Assembly (NCBI GenBank): GCA_013298455.1
Contig: JAAFHR010000012.1
Span: forward strand, 1-16,787
DNA length: 16,787 nt
Direction: 5' to 3'
DNA from: Betaproteobacteria bacterium
GTDB lineage: Bacteria; Pseudomonadota; Gammaproteobacteria; Burkholderiales; Casimicrobiaceae
Shown here piece after piece: positions 1 through 6,708 of this stretch. Each line of letters begins with the position of its first letter. The stretch's first letter is position 1. The notes under the pieces are model-generated. The model was not told the origin of the DNA and made no database searches. It was given only the letters and a program-made list of their open reading frames with translations. Made by a program: the position numbers and the translations under genes.

Positions 1-259
1 CACCTTGCAGCGTGTGGCCGATGAAACGATCACCGTCGCCATGGGTCCGCTCGATGCCTTTACAGGGGTTCGCGAAGGCAAACCTGTGGCTACGCAAGTA
101 TGGTCGGGCGCCAGAAAACCGGATGCCGAAGGCAAGGGCGGCGGCAGCGCGCAGTTTTGGCTGTCACCCGAATGGCATTACGTGCCGTTTCGATTGAAGG
201 TCGTCAATGCGCAGGGTCGTAGCGCTTCGTTTGAGTTGACCGGGGTCAATGCGCAGTAG
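1..259 (+). CDS. DUF3108-like protein, C-terminal part (runs off the left edge)
   Basis: The reading frame is open to the left edge and ends at TAG 257-259, so only about the last 85 residues are here. The tail has the pattern I associate with the C-terminus of DUF3108 proteins: a Gln-Val-Trp strand, then Phe-Trp-Leu-Ser-Pro-Glu and His-Tyr-Val-Pro-Phe-Arg-Leu, then a final strand ending in Thr-Gly-Val-Asn. DUF3108 proteins are usually exported proteins of unknown role and in Burkholderiales often lie next to purN and an RsmB/NOP methyltransferase. That fits the methyltransferase at 3803. The signal peptide would be outside the window. The last 27 codons occur again, slightly diverged, at 2582-2665. 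Family assignment is from recalled pattern, not a search. Confidence 0.6.
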   Translation, partial: TLQRVADETITVAMGPLDAFTGVREGKPVATQVWSGARKPDAEGKGGGSAQFWLSPEWHYVPFRLKVVNAQGRSASFELTGVNAQ

Positions 260-346
260 CGGGGGCTTACCTCGCGGCTGCGCTAATCGGGTCGCTGGCT
301 CGTCCGGCGACCACCATTCGCTGATGCAAAACAGTGCCTCGGCCAA
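175..346 (+). repeat. Left copy of a ~170 bp duplicated segment
   Basis: This segment matches 2581-2750. It holds the last 27 codons of the DUF3108-like gene, a 64 bp spacer and the first codons of a DUF3667-like gene (ATG at 324). The coding part differs at 9 of 84 bases from the right copy. The spacer is more diverged and two bases longer, but keeps shared blocks such as the string GGCTCGTCC and the TTCGCTG before the ATG. Homology fades after the GGCCAA at 341-346. Confidence 0.88.
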
Positions 347-368
347 GAGCGGCACCACCTACTGCTAA
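324..368 (+). pseudogene. Aborted start of a DUF3667-like gene
   Basis: An ATG with the same upstream context as the DUF3667 gene at 2728 opens a 14-codon frame beginning Met-Gln-Asn-Ser-Ala-Ser-Ala and ending in TAA at 366-368. The intact gene begins Met-Gln-Asn-Thr-Ser-Ser-Ala. The zinc-ribbon and membrane parts are missing. The frame stops where the LysR gene ends on the other strand (stop 365-367), so the deletion or insertion junction lies at about 347-365. I read it as the stump of a former second DUF3667 gene. Whether it is translated is unknown. Confidence 0.65.
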
Positions 369-1246
369 CCCGGAAATCGTTCGCACGCCAAATCTACAAA
401 TCGACGCACTTTCGGTGTGAGGTATCGATTGCTCGGGTACACGGCATACACCTCGACGGCCGGCGGTCGCCAGGGTGCGAGCACGCGAATCAACTCGCGA
501 GCCTTTTCGTGAGACAGCGCGATGAAGTCGGGTAGTTGACCAATGCCAATACCGGCCAGCACGGCGTTGAGCACCTCGGAACCTGAGTTGACGCGCAGGC
601 GAGGCAAACCCTGTGCTTTAGCCGTGCTGCCCGCATCGTGCAAGGTCCACAAGTGGCGCGATCCGGGTCCGGTGAAAACCACCACCGGGCACGCGGTGAG
701 ATCATTGGGCACGCTCGGTTCTCCCTGACGTTGAACGTAGCCGGGTGTCGCGTAGAGCGCGTAGTCGAAGCGACCCAACTTGCGCGCAGCGAGTCGCGAC
801 TCGGGGAGTGGGCCTGCGCGGATCGCCAAGTCAAAGCCCTCGTGCACAAGATCGAGCTCGCGAGAGGCGTACTCAACTTCAATGCTGACGTGCGGGTATC
901 GCGCCAAATATTCGCGCACCCATGTGCCCAAGGCATTCATCCCGAATTCGACCCCGCAGGTGATGCGCAGCACACCTTGCGGGGCGGCTTTGATGTTTTG
1001 CGTGACGTGTACGGTGTCCTCAATCGCAGCCAACACGCCGGTTGCGCGTTCAAACACCGCCCTGCCCGCCTCGGTCACCGATTGTTTGCGGGTGGTTCGT
1101 TCCAAGAGCGTCACGCCCAACTCGGCTTCGAGCTGGGCGATGACTCGACTGACATTGCTCGCTTGCATGGCGAGCACCGTCGCGGCACCGGTAAAACTTC
1201 CGGCCTCTACGACCTTCACGAAAACACGGAGTTGCTCGAACGTCAT
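365..1246 (-). CDS. LysR-family transcriptional regulator, CrgA-like subgroup
   Basis: A 293-residue protein of normal LysR length. Residues 1-60 form the winged helix-turn-helix (start Met-Thr-Phe-Glu-Gln-Leu; Ala-Gly-Ser-Phe-Thr-Gly-Ala-Ala; Leu-Glu-Arg-Thr-Thr-Arg). Residues from about 88 form the periplasmic-binding-protein-like effector domain. The Glu-Gly-Phe-Asp-Leu-Ala-Ile-Arg-Ala-Gly motif and following Ala-Arg-Lys-Leu-Gly are typical of the CrgA-like effector fold. It is divergent from the alpha/beta hydrolase at 1394 with 147 bp between the start codons, the usual arrangement for a LysR protein controlling its neighbour and itself. No clear ribosome-binding site precedes the ATG at 1246. 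The effector cannot be told from sequence. The gene ends inside the junction left by the DUF3667 stump. Confidence 0.93.
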   Translation of the reverse strand: MTFEQLRVFVKVVEAGSFTGAATVLAMQASNVSRVIAQLEAELGVTLLERTTRKQSVTEAGRAVFERATGVLAAIEDTVHVTQNIKAAPQGVLRITCGVEFGMNALGTWVREYLARYPHVSIEVEYASRELDLVHEGFDLAIRAGPLPESRLAARKLGRFDYALYATPGYVQRQGEPSVPNDLTACPVVVFTGPGSRHLWTLHDAGSTAKAQGLPRLRVNSGSEVLNAVLAGIGIGQLPDFIALSHEKARELIRVLAPWRPPAVEVYAVYPSNRYLTPKVRRFVDLACERFPG

Positions 1247-1292
1247 AGGTAATTACTATCAAAATCGATATTGCACATGTTCTGTAGTGGCT

Positions 1293-1316
1293 ATTGATGC
1301 TTTTTCTATTGTCAAT
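1293..1316. promoter_or_regulatory. Candidate LysR operator in the divergent promoter region
   Basis: ATTGA at 1293-1297 and its complement TCAAT at 1312-1316 form a short inverted repeat with a 14-base AT-rich centre. It lies between the divergent LysR and hydrolase starts. LysR proteins commonly bind short interrupted dyads there, so this is the best visible candidate. The match is short and could be chance. I see no convincing -35/-10 pair to anchor it. Confidence 0.3.
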
Positions 1317-1393
1317 CAGAATGGGAATGCTGTCCACCCACACAAAAACATCCCGGCGGCTCAGCTCGCACCATCAATCTCGAAAGGATTCCC

Positions 1394-2365
1394 ATGCGCA
1401 AACTTTTTAAGGCGTTGTTTGCAGGCTTCGGTCTGCTGGTCATCGGAATCGGTATCTCTGCTTTCCTCGGATCGCGACCAGCAATCGGCGCATGCGATTC
1501 AATCCAGCCTTCCGGCGGCTTCACTAGCTTTCGACTCAGCGCGGCGGATGGCAACTGCCTACAGGGATATGCGTGGCTGCCCACCGGCAAACCGGTTGTT
1601 GCTGCGGTCGTCGTCGCGCATGGCATTCACGATCACGCTCGCCGCTACGAAGGCCTGGCGCAGGCGCTCAACGCACAGGGCATCGCGCTGTTGAGTTGGG
1701 ACCAGCGGGGTCACGCCGCCTCAGGCGGTGCGCGGCAACGAGTTGATTCAGCAGAGCAATTGGTCGGAGACATGCGTTTGACAGTCCAAGAGGCGGCGAA
1801 ACGCTTCCCGGGGCTTCCGCTGTTCGCCTATGGTCACAGTATGGGCGGCCTGGTCGCCCTGCACTACGCGCTTGCGGATGAAAAATCGTTGAGCGGGTTG
1901 ATCGTCAGCAGCGCCGCTTTGAAATTGCCGGAGGGTGCCAGCGCCGGGCAATTGGCGGTTGTCAAAACGCTGTCCACGATATTGCCGGGGTTGCCAGTGG
2001 AGGCCATTGATGAGGCCAAGCTGATGCGTCCGCCCGAAGCACGCAAAGCGCTCGCTGAGGATCCGCTGATCGCGCGCGACAAAGTGCCTGCACGCACTGT
2101 TGCGACGATCCTCAACGGCATCGATTCGGCGCGGCCACGCTTCGCATCCGTCAAGCTTCCACTGCTTGTCCTACACGGAACGGCAGATCAAGTAACGAAC
2201 CCCGCTGGCAGCCGCGAACTCGCCGCACAAGCAGCCAGCGCAGACAAGACGGTAACAATCTACGAATCGGCGCTCCACGACTTGCTGCACGACACGGAGG
2301 CGGCACGTGTACGTCAAGAAATCGTCGGATTTGTTGCGCGTCTCTCGGTGGTCGCGAAGCCTTAA
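1394..2365 (+). CDS. Membrane-anchored alpha/beta hydrolase, monoacylglycerol-lipase type (serine aminopeptidase S33)
   Basis: A 323-residue protein with a good ribosome-binding site (AAAGGA 1383-1388, five bases before ATG). Residues 7-25 are a hydrophobic helix after a basic start, so it is probably exported and anchored in the inner membrane facing the periplasm. The hydrolase fold follows: oxyanion His-Gly at 76-77, Trp-Asp-Gln-Arg-Gly-His at 102-107, nucleophile Ser149 in Gly-His-Ser-Met-Gly, Asp265 in the His-Gly-Thr-Ala-Asp motif and His295 in Ala-Leu-His-Asp. The catalytic triad is therefore complete. The nearest known pattern is monoglyceride lipase/lysophospholipase; the substrate is an inference. 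The divergent LysR gene probably regulates it. Cys34 follows Ile-Gly-Ala, which resembles a lipobox, but Arg-Pro at 28-29 makes lipidation doubtful. Confidence 0.88.
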   Translation: MRKLFKALFAGFGLLVIGIGISAFLGSRPAIGACDSIQPSGGFTSFRLSAADGNCLQGYAWLPTGKPVVAAVVVAHGIHDHARRYEGLAQALNAQGIALLSWDQRGHAASGGARQRVDSAEQLVGDMRLTVQEAAKRFPGLPLFAYGHSMGGLVALHYALADEKSLSGLIVSSAALKLPEGASAGQLAVVKTLSTILPGLPVEAIDEAKLMRPPEARKALAEDPLIARDKVPARTVATILNGIDSARPRFASVKLPLLVLHGTADQVTNPAGSRELAAQAASADKTVTIYESALHDLLHDTEAARVRQEIVGFVARLSVVAKP

Positions 2366-2380
2366 GCAACGTAAGCAACG
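2363..2380. repeat. Perfect 9-bp tandem duplication at the hydrolase stop codon
   Basis: TAAGCAACG occurs twice head to tail (2363-2371 and 2372-2380); the first copy contains the stop codon of the hydrolase. It may be slippage or a small target duplication. No mobile element is visible beside it. Confidence 0.8.
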
Positions 2381-2727
2381 CAAGGAAACCGGCGAAACGC
2401 GTTCGCGACTTGTTGATGGCGGGATTGCGGCGAGAACGAGGCAAGTCAGTCATGCCGACGAGAAACGCCCGCATCGACGCGCACGGAGTCACCGGAGCTA
2501 ACGTGGCGGGCGAATCGCTAACTTAGGTGCGTGTTCGCGCTGCAATACGCGCAGAAAATCAGCCTGTGCCCTTGAGTTCCGCATTACGTGCCGTTTCGCT
2601 TGAAGGTCGTCAACGCGCAGGGCCGTAGCGCTTCGTTTGAGTTGACGGGCGTGAATGCAGAATAGCGGCATTGCCGCGCTGCGGCGCTTGCCCGGTCGTT
2701 GGCTCGTCCAGCGACTACGATTCGCTG
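2366..2727. other. 362 bp gap: unassigned sequence followed by the DUF3108 scrap
   Basis: The first 215 bp (2366-2580) hold no frame that looks like a real protein; short open frames there are rich in Arg and Ser, as in random GC-rich translation. No terminator-like hairpin with a T-run was found. From 2581 the sequence becomes the right copy of the duplicated segment. The junction is sharp: in the DUF3108 frame a TGA sits at 2573-2575, two codons before homology begins. Confidence 0.7.
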
Positions 2728-2750
2728 ATGCAAAACACTTCTTCGGCCAA
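2581..2750 (+). repeat. Right copy of the ~170 bp duplicated segment
   Basis: Matches 175-346. It contains the last 27 codons of a DUF3108-like gene with its TAG (2663-2665), a 62 bp spacer, and the start of the intact DUF3667 gene (ATG 2728). Together the two copies bracket 2.2 kb carrying the LysR and hydrolase genes. Confidence 0.88.
2582..2665 (+). pseudogene. Remnant of a second DUF3108-like gene (last 27 codons)
   Basis: Translates as His-Tyr-Val-Pro-Phe-Arg-Leu and onward to Gly-Val-Asn-Ala-Glu-stop, matching the end of the protein at 1-259 in 26 of 27 residues. Eight codons differ; seven changes are synonymous (for example CGA/CGC, AAT/AAC, GGT/GGC) and only the last, CAG to GAA, changes the residue. 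No start codon or upstream body remains, and TGA at 2573-2575 closes the frame just upstream. The synonymous bias suggests it diverged while still part of a working gene and was truncated later. Confidence 0.75.
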
Positions 2751-3624
2751 TAACGACCAGCAGCCACAGCGCTCACTCATTTGCCGTAACTGCGGCGCCC
2801 ACGCAGCGGGGAAGTATTGCCCTGATTGCGGTCAAGAAACCGATCCGTCGCCACCCTCGGTGCGCGAATTCATCAATCACTTTCTCGGCAACTACATCGC
2901 CGTGAAAGGCTCGTTCGTTCAAACGCTGTGGCGGCTTGTCTCGAAACCGGGGCAGCTCACGGTCGACTACCTCGCGGGGCGCAAACGGCAATACATCCTG
3001 CCGCTGCGGCTCTATCTAACGATCAGCGTGATCGTGTTGCTCTCTGTTTCATTGGCGGTCAACAGCGCGATGTCGGCCGATGAGATGGTCAAGATCGATG
3101 CCAAGGACATGCAGGGCAATTTCATTTCGTTGGGCGACTTTGCAACGATCAAGCTCGACAAAGGCACCGTGAAATGCGAGGGCGCGGTGCCCGAATCCAT
3201 TTGCCAGCGCGCGCGTGAGCGCTACGGCGCGTCGCCCGAGACGATCAAAAGTTTCGTGCGGACCCTGCCCGAGCGAATGGTGAAGTATCTGGGCTATAGC
3301 CTCTTTGTGCTGATGCCGCTCTTCGCGCTCCTCATGAAATTCGTCTATCTAAACCGTCATTTGACCTACGGCGAGCACATCGTTTTTGCGCTGCACCTTC
3401 ACACGCTGTGGCTGTTGATCCTGCTCGCAGCGGTCATCGCACCCAATGGTTGGGGAGGTTTGGCCGTGCTCGCCGCGCCCATTTACGCGCTCTTGGCGAT
3501 GCGGCGCGTGTACGGCGGACGGTGGTGGATTACGTTACTCAGAGCGAGTGCCGTGACTGCGATGTATCTGGTCGCGCTCTTGATCGCGCTGACGATCGAC
3601 GCACTGGTTGCGCTGCTGCTTTGA
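2728..3624 (+). CDS. DUF3667-type zinc-ribbon membrane protein
   Basis: A 298-residue protein. Cys19-x2-Cys22 and Cys31-x2-Cys34 form a small zinc ribbon near the N-terminus, followed by a soluble stretch ending in Gly-Arg-Lys-Arg-Gln-Tyr-Ile-Leu-Pro-Leu-Arg-Leu-Tyr. This is the pattern I recall for the DUF3667 family, whose function is unknown. After it come a first membrane helix (about 91-113), a loop of roughly 85 residues with two cysteines, and about four more membrane helices to the C-terminus. I chose ATG 2728 over a TTG at 2671. The reason is that the equivalent spacer in the left duplicate has a two-base length difference, as expected of non-coding DNA, while homology is best at the ATG. 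No strong ribosome-binding site is visible. Confidence 0.75.
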   Translation: MQNTSSANNDQQPQRSLICRNCGAHAAGKYCPDCGQETDPSPPSVREFINHFLGNYIAVKGSFVQTLWRLVSKPGQLTVDYLAGRKRQYILPLRLYLTISVIVLLSVSLAVNSAMSADEMVKIDAKDMQGNFISLGDFATIKLDKGTVKCEGAVPESICQRARERYGASPETIKSFVRTLPERMVKYLGYSLFVLMPLFALLMKFVYLNRHLTYGEHIVFALHLHTLWLLILLAAVIAPNGWGGLAVLAAPIYALLAMRRVYGGRWWITLLRASAVTAMYLVALLIALTIDALVALLL

Positions 3625-3660
3625 GTCAAACGTGTTGCTAAGCATTTACCGTCGAGTGCC

Positions 3661-3729
3661 AGCTTTATTTATGTAAGCGTTTTTAATATTGAGCTAAAAG
3701 CTATTTAACGCAACTTTCGAAATAAAGCT
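3661..3729. repeat. 10-bp inverted repeat in an AT-rich intergenic stretch
   Basis: AGCTTTATTT (3661-3670) and its exact complement AAATAAAGCT (3720-3729) are 49 bp apart, in the AT-rich gap between the DUF3667 gene and the methyltransferase. The loop also contains AGCTAAAAGCT. It could be a regulator site or a weak terminator for the upstream gene; no T-run follows directly. Confidence 0.6.
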
Positions 3730-3790
3730 TATCGACCCTGATCGCCATAATCTGCATGGCTTTAGCGTAAATTGCTGTAAGTCACGTCCG

Positions 3791-3796
3791 TAGAAT
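3791..3796 (+). promoter_or_regulatory. Candidate -10 box for a leaderless methyltransferase transcript
   Basis: TAGAAT at 3791-3796 matches the sigma-70 -10 consensus in most positions and lies only six bases before the ATG at 3803. No ribosome-binding site precedes that ATG. Transcription from this box would start at or next to the start codon. A convincing -35 at 16-18 bp is not visible, so confidence is low. Confidence 0.3.
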
Positions 3797-3802
3797 ACAG
3801 GT

Positions 3803-5035
3803 ATGTATCTACGCCCCACAGCCCTCGCCGCGCTCACCTTCGCCATTGATTCGGCTCGAAAATTTGAGTACCCGGCGGATCGAACTTTGTCCTACGTGCT
3901 GCGCGAACATCGCGTCGGATCGCTCGATCGTCAGCTCGTGGCTGAGGGCTTTTACGCGTGGCTTCGGCATCGCTTGAGTGTTGAGGCGATTGCTGGGGAC
4001 GACGCCAAACCAGTCGCGCTGGCGCTGGCTGCCTTGGCGCGGCAATTTCGTCGTCGGGTGACCGTGCCGCCCGGTGAAGAGGCGCGTTACCTCAAGTTTC
4101 TCAACACTGACGAGGCGCTCGGCGCACATGCCAAACGCGAATTGCCGAGTTGGTTGTGGGACCGTTTGGGTTTGCAATATGGCAACGATGAGCGTGTGTT
4201 GCTTGCTGAATCGCTTCTGTTGCCCGCTACCTTTGACATTCGTGTCAACACGCTGAAAGCCAAGCGTGATGCGGTGTTGGCGCGGTTTAAGAAAGAAGGT
4301 TTTGGCGATGCCAAGCCGATGCTGATGTCTGACATTGGCATTCGTTTTCCGGAGCGTGTTGACATTTCTCGGCACGAACTGTTTGAAGACGGCAGCGTGG
4401 AAGTGCAAGACGAAGGCTCACAGCTTTTGGCGCAACTCGTTGGCGCCAAACGCGGCGAATTCGTGATCGATTTTTGCGCCGGTGCGGGCGGCAAAACGCT
4501 CGCGATGGCGGCGATGATGGCCTCGCAAGGCCGGATCTATGCGCTCGATGTCAATGAACGGCGGCTCGACAACCTGAGCCCGCGCCTGGCTCGAAGCGGC
4601 GCGAGCAATGTGCAAACGATGCGCATCGAAGACGAAAACGACAACCGTCTCAACAAGTTTTTCGGCAAGGCCGACAAGGTGCTCGTTGATGCGCCCTGCT
4701 CGGGTTTGGGCACGCTTAAACGAAATCCAGATTTGAAATGGCGGCAATCACCAAAGAGCGTGAAAGAGCTCACCGCGCTGCAAATCAAGATTCTCACGTC
4801 TGCATCAAGGCTCGTAAAACCGGGCGGTCGTTTGATCTACGCCACTTGCAGTTTGCTTGCTGAAGAAAACGAAAAAATCGCCGAGCAATTCATGGCGGAG
4901 CAGACTGGCTGGACCTTGATTCCAGCGGCAATGCACGGCGAAGTAAATCCTGAAAAACCGTACGCGCAGTTATTGCCACATCGCGACGGTTGCGATGGAT
5001 TTTTTGCAGCAGTTTTGGAGCGCGCGGCAGCGTAG
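3803..5035 (+). CDS. RsmB/NOP-family RNA (cytosine-5) methyltransferase
   Basis: A 410-residue SAM-dependent enzyme expected to methylate carbon 5 of cytosine in rRNA or tRNA. Residues 1-95 are a short helical N-terminal region with the Pro-Ala-Asp-Arg-Thr-Leu-Ser-Tyr-Val-Leu-Arg-Glu-His-Arg motif typical of this family. The Rossmann core has the SAM motif Asp-Phe-Cys-Ala-Gly-Ala-Gly-Gly-Lys-Thr (223-232). It also has both family cysteines: Cys299 in Asp-Ala-Pro-Cys-Ser-Gly (product release) and Cys349 in Ala-Thr-Cys-Ser (attacks the base). The enzyme therefore looks active. It is shorter at the N-terminus than E. coli RsmB and is not beside fmt, so I do not use that symbol; the exact target base is unknown. 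Its stop abuts that of the convergent response regulator with no gap. Confidence 0.92.
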   Translation: MYLRPTALAALTFAIDSARKFEYPADRTLSYVLREHRVGSLDRQLVAEGFYAWLRHRLSVEAIAGDDAKPVALALAALARQFRRRVTVPPGEEARYLKFLNTDEALGAHAKRELPSWLWDRLGLQYGNDERVLLAESLLLPATFDIRVNTLKAKRDAVLARFKKEGFGDAKPMLMSDIGIRFPERVDISRHELFEDGSVEVQDEGSQLLAQLVGAKRGEFVIDFCAGAGGKTLAMAAMMASQGRIYALDVNERRLDNLSPRLARSGASNVQTMRIEDENDNRLNKFFGKADKVLVDAPCSGLGTLKRNPDLKWRQSPKSVKELTALQIKILTSASRLVKPGGRLIYATCSLLAEENEKIAEQFMAEQTGWTLIPAAMHGEVNPEKPYAQLLPHRDGCDGFFAAVLERAAA

Positions 5036-5797
5036 CTACATCTGCCGAAACAGGCCTTGATACGCACGCGACACGTTGACAGGCTTGGCGAAACCGCGAA
5101 TGGTGAGCGTCATGCGCCCAGCGTCGTCTCGTTTGCTTGAGGCCACAAATCGCGAGTTCACCACGGTACTGCGATGCACTTGCCAAAACAGCTCGCTATC
5201 GAGCGATTGCAGCAGTTCAATGAGCGGCATGCGAATCAAATGCTCGCCGTTGACGGTGTGCACAACCGTGTACTTGTCATCGCTCTCGAAAAGCATCACT
5301 TCATCGACCGAAATTTGAAATGTGGTGTCGCCTCGGCTCGCTCGAATCCATCTGAGTTTAGTGGTGGTCGTGCTCGCGCTGGGCAGTGCCCGTGAGAGCA
5401 AATTGAGCACACCGGCCAAATCTGGCGCAGGCGTGTTTTGCGCCAACACCGTTTGCAACCGCGCCACCGTTTTGGCCAGCCGCGCTTTGCTGATAGGTTT
5501 GAGCAAGTAGTCGATCGCGTCGTGGTCAAACGCTTCAACGGCGTACTGATCGTAGGCGGTGACGAACACCACACGTGTATCGCCGTCGATCCCTTGCGCT
5601 ACCTCGATGCCCGTTTGTCCAGGCATTTTGATGTCCAGAAACGTGACGTCTGGTTGATGGCGGGCGATCATTTCAGCTGCTTCCAAGCCATTGGCGGCTG
5701 TGGCGATGATTTGTAATTCCGGCCAGACCTCGGAGAGCTGATCTTTGAGTTCGTCTCGGAGGAGCGATTCGTCGTCGGCAATGAGTGCGGTGGTCAT
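5036..5797 (-). CDS. LytTR-family response regulator
   Basis: A 253-residue two-domain regulator. The receiver domain (1-120) has the acidic pair Asp8-Asp9, phosphoacceptor Asp55 in Phe-Leu-Asp-Ile-Lys-Met-Pro-Gly, Thr80 and Lys100 in Leu-Leu-Lys-Pro-Ile, so all key residues are present. Residues about 148-250 form a LytTR DNA-binding domain (Asp-Glu-Val-Met-Leu-Phe-Glu-Ser-Asp-Asp-Lys-Tyr; Trp-Gln-Val-His-Arg-Ser). The AlgR/LytR group binds paired direct repeats in promoters. Its ATG overlaps the TGA of the sensor kinase by four bases (ATGA at 5797-5794), so the pair is translationally coupled and is almost certainly a cognate two-component system. Target genes are not evident. Confidence 0.95.
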   Translation of the reverse strand: MTTALIADDESLLRDELKDQLSEVWPELQIIATAANGLEAAEMIARHQPDVTFLDIKMPGQTGIEVAQGIDGDTRVVFVTAYDQYAVEAFDHDAIDYLLKPISKARLAKTVARLQTVLAQNTPAPDLAGVLNLLSRALPSASTTTTKLRWIRASRGDTTFQISVDEVMLFESDDKYTVVHTVNGEHLIRMPLIELLQSLDSELFWQVHRSTVVNSRFVASSKRDDAGRMTLTIRGFAKPVNVSRAYQGLFRQM

Positions 5798-6708
5798 GAT
5801 GCGGGACTACTGGCGTTTGGGATCGTGATGACGACTTTGGTGCCTAGATCGGCATCGCTGATGGCGAGCGTAGCTTGATGGTCGTAGAGCACATTGAGCC
5901 GCTCGCGCAAATTTGACAGACCGACGCCGTCGTCGCCGGAGTTTGCAGCGCTACCAAATCCGAGCCCGTTGTCGGTGATTTCAAAGCGCATCAAATTGGG
6001 CTCAGCCAGCGCGCGAATACTCACGCGTCCGCCCTCAACTTTCGGCTCTAGGCCATGCTTGATTGCATTCTCGACCAGCGGCTGCAAGAGCATGGGCGGC
6101 AGCGGCGCTGCGAGGATCGCATCATCTGCATCCACCGAAAATTGCAGTCGCTCGCCCATACGGATGTGGATCAATTCGAGATAGTTTTTCAGTAAATCCA
6201 ACTCTTGTTTCACGCTGCCTTGTTGCGAGCGGCTGGCCGATAAAGACTGCCGAAGGTAGGCGATGAAATTGTCCAGCATCAAATTGGCGCGCTCAGGCGA
6301 GCGATTGATCAGGCTTTGCACATTGGCCAAAGTGTTAAACAAAAAATGCGGCTCAATCTGTGCCTGCAGCATGCGCATTTGCGCTTGCACCAGTTGCTTT
6401 TCACTGGAAACGATTCGCAAGTTCTCGCGAGCCATCAGCTCTTCGACTTTGCGCTCTTCCCATTCGTTGCCGAAAAAGCTTTTTCCGAAGACCGTGGGCG
6501 CCATGATCACCAGCGACAATCCCCAGCCCAAAGTGGGCCAATGCGCCCACCACAGGGTGTTGACGCCCATCGTCAGATAGTTGATGAGCCACAGACTCGG
6601 AATGATGATGCAGTAGAGCGACAGCGTGATGTAGAAGCCGCGCATCGCCTTGACGCGCTTTCGGGTTCGGGCGATGGCGTGGTCCAAGCGCGGATCGGCG
6701 GCGCTCAT
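5794..6708 (-). CDS. LytS/YehU-type sensor histidine kinase with N-terminal 2TM domain
   Basis: A 304-residue kinase. I chose ATG 6708 because it overlaps the TGA of the upstream 2TM gene (ATGA, 6708-6705) and has a purine-rich stretch upstream; an earlier in-frame ATG at 6765 lies inside that gene. Residues about 12-90 form a 2TM domain with two membrane helices and the end motif Trp-Glu-Glu-Arg-Lys-Val-Glu-Glu-Leu-Met-Ala-Arg. The His_kinase box has His121 in Ile-Glu-Pro-His-Phe-Leu-Phe-Asn. The HATPase domain has Asn214 (Glu-Asn-Ala-Ile-Lys-His-Gly) and Asp-Asn-Gly-Leu-Gly-Phe plus Gly-Val-Gly-Leu. There is no separate sensory domain, so the signal is probably sensed in or at the membrane. 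It should phosphorylate the coupled regulator downstream. Confidence 0.94.
   Translation of the reverse strand: MSAADPRLDHAIARTRKRVKAMRGFYITLSLYCIIIPSLWLINYLTMGVNTLWWAHWPTLGWGLSLVIMAPTVFGKSFFGNEWEERKVEELMARENLRIVSSEKQLVQAQMRMLQAQIEPHFLFNTLANVQSLINRSPERANLMLDNFIAYLRQSLSASRSQQGSVKQELDLLKNYLELIHIRMGERLQFSVDADDAILAAPLPPMLLQPLVENAIKHGLEPKVEGGRVSIRALAEPNLMRFEITDNGLGFGSAANSGDDGVGLSNLRERLNVLYDHQATLAISDADLGTKVVITIPNASSPAS

Noticed and set aside
1394..1495. The alpha/beta hydrolase as a lipoprotein with Cys34
   Set aside because: Although Ile-Gly-Ala-Cys resembles a lipobox, Arg28-Pro29 lies between the hydrophobic core and the cysteine, so a membrane anchor is more likely.
638..1694. Long plus-strand open frames at 638-1252 and 780-1694
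   Set aside because: They run antisense to the LysR gene and into the hydrolase start. Their translations are rich in Arg, Ser and Thr with no domain, as expected of shadows in GC-rich DNA.
3809..4408. A 199-codon minus-strand frame inside the methyltransferase gene
   Set aside because: It is fully antisense to a well-supported enzyme and has no recognisable motif.
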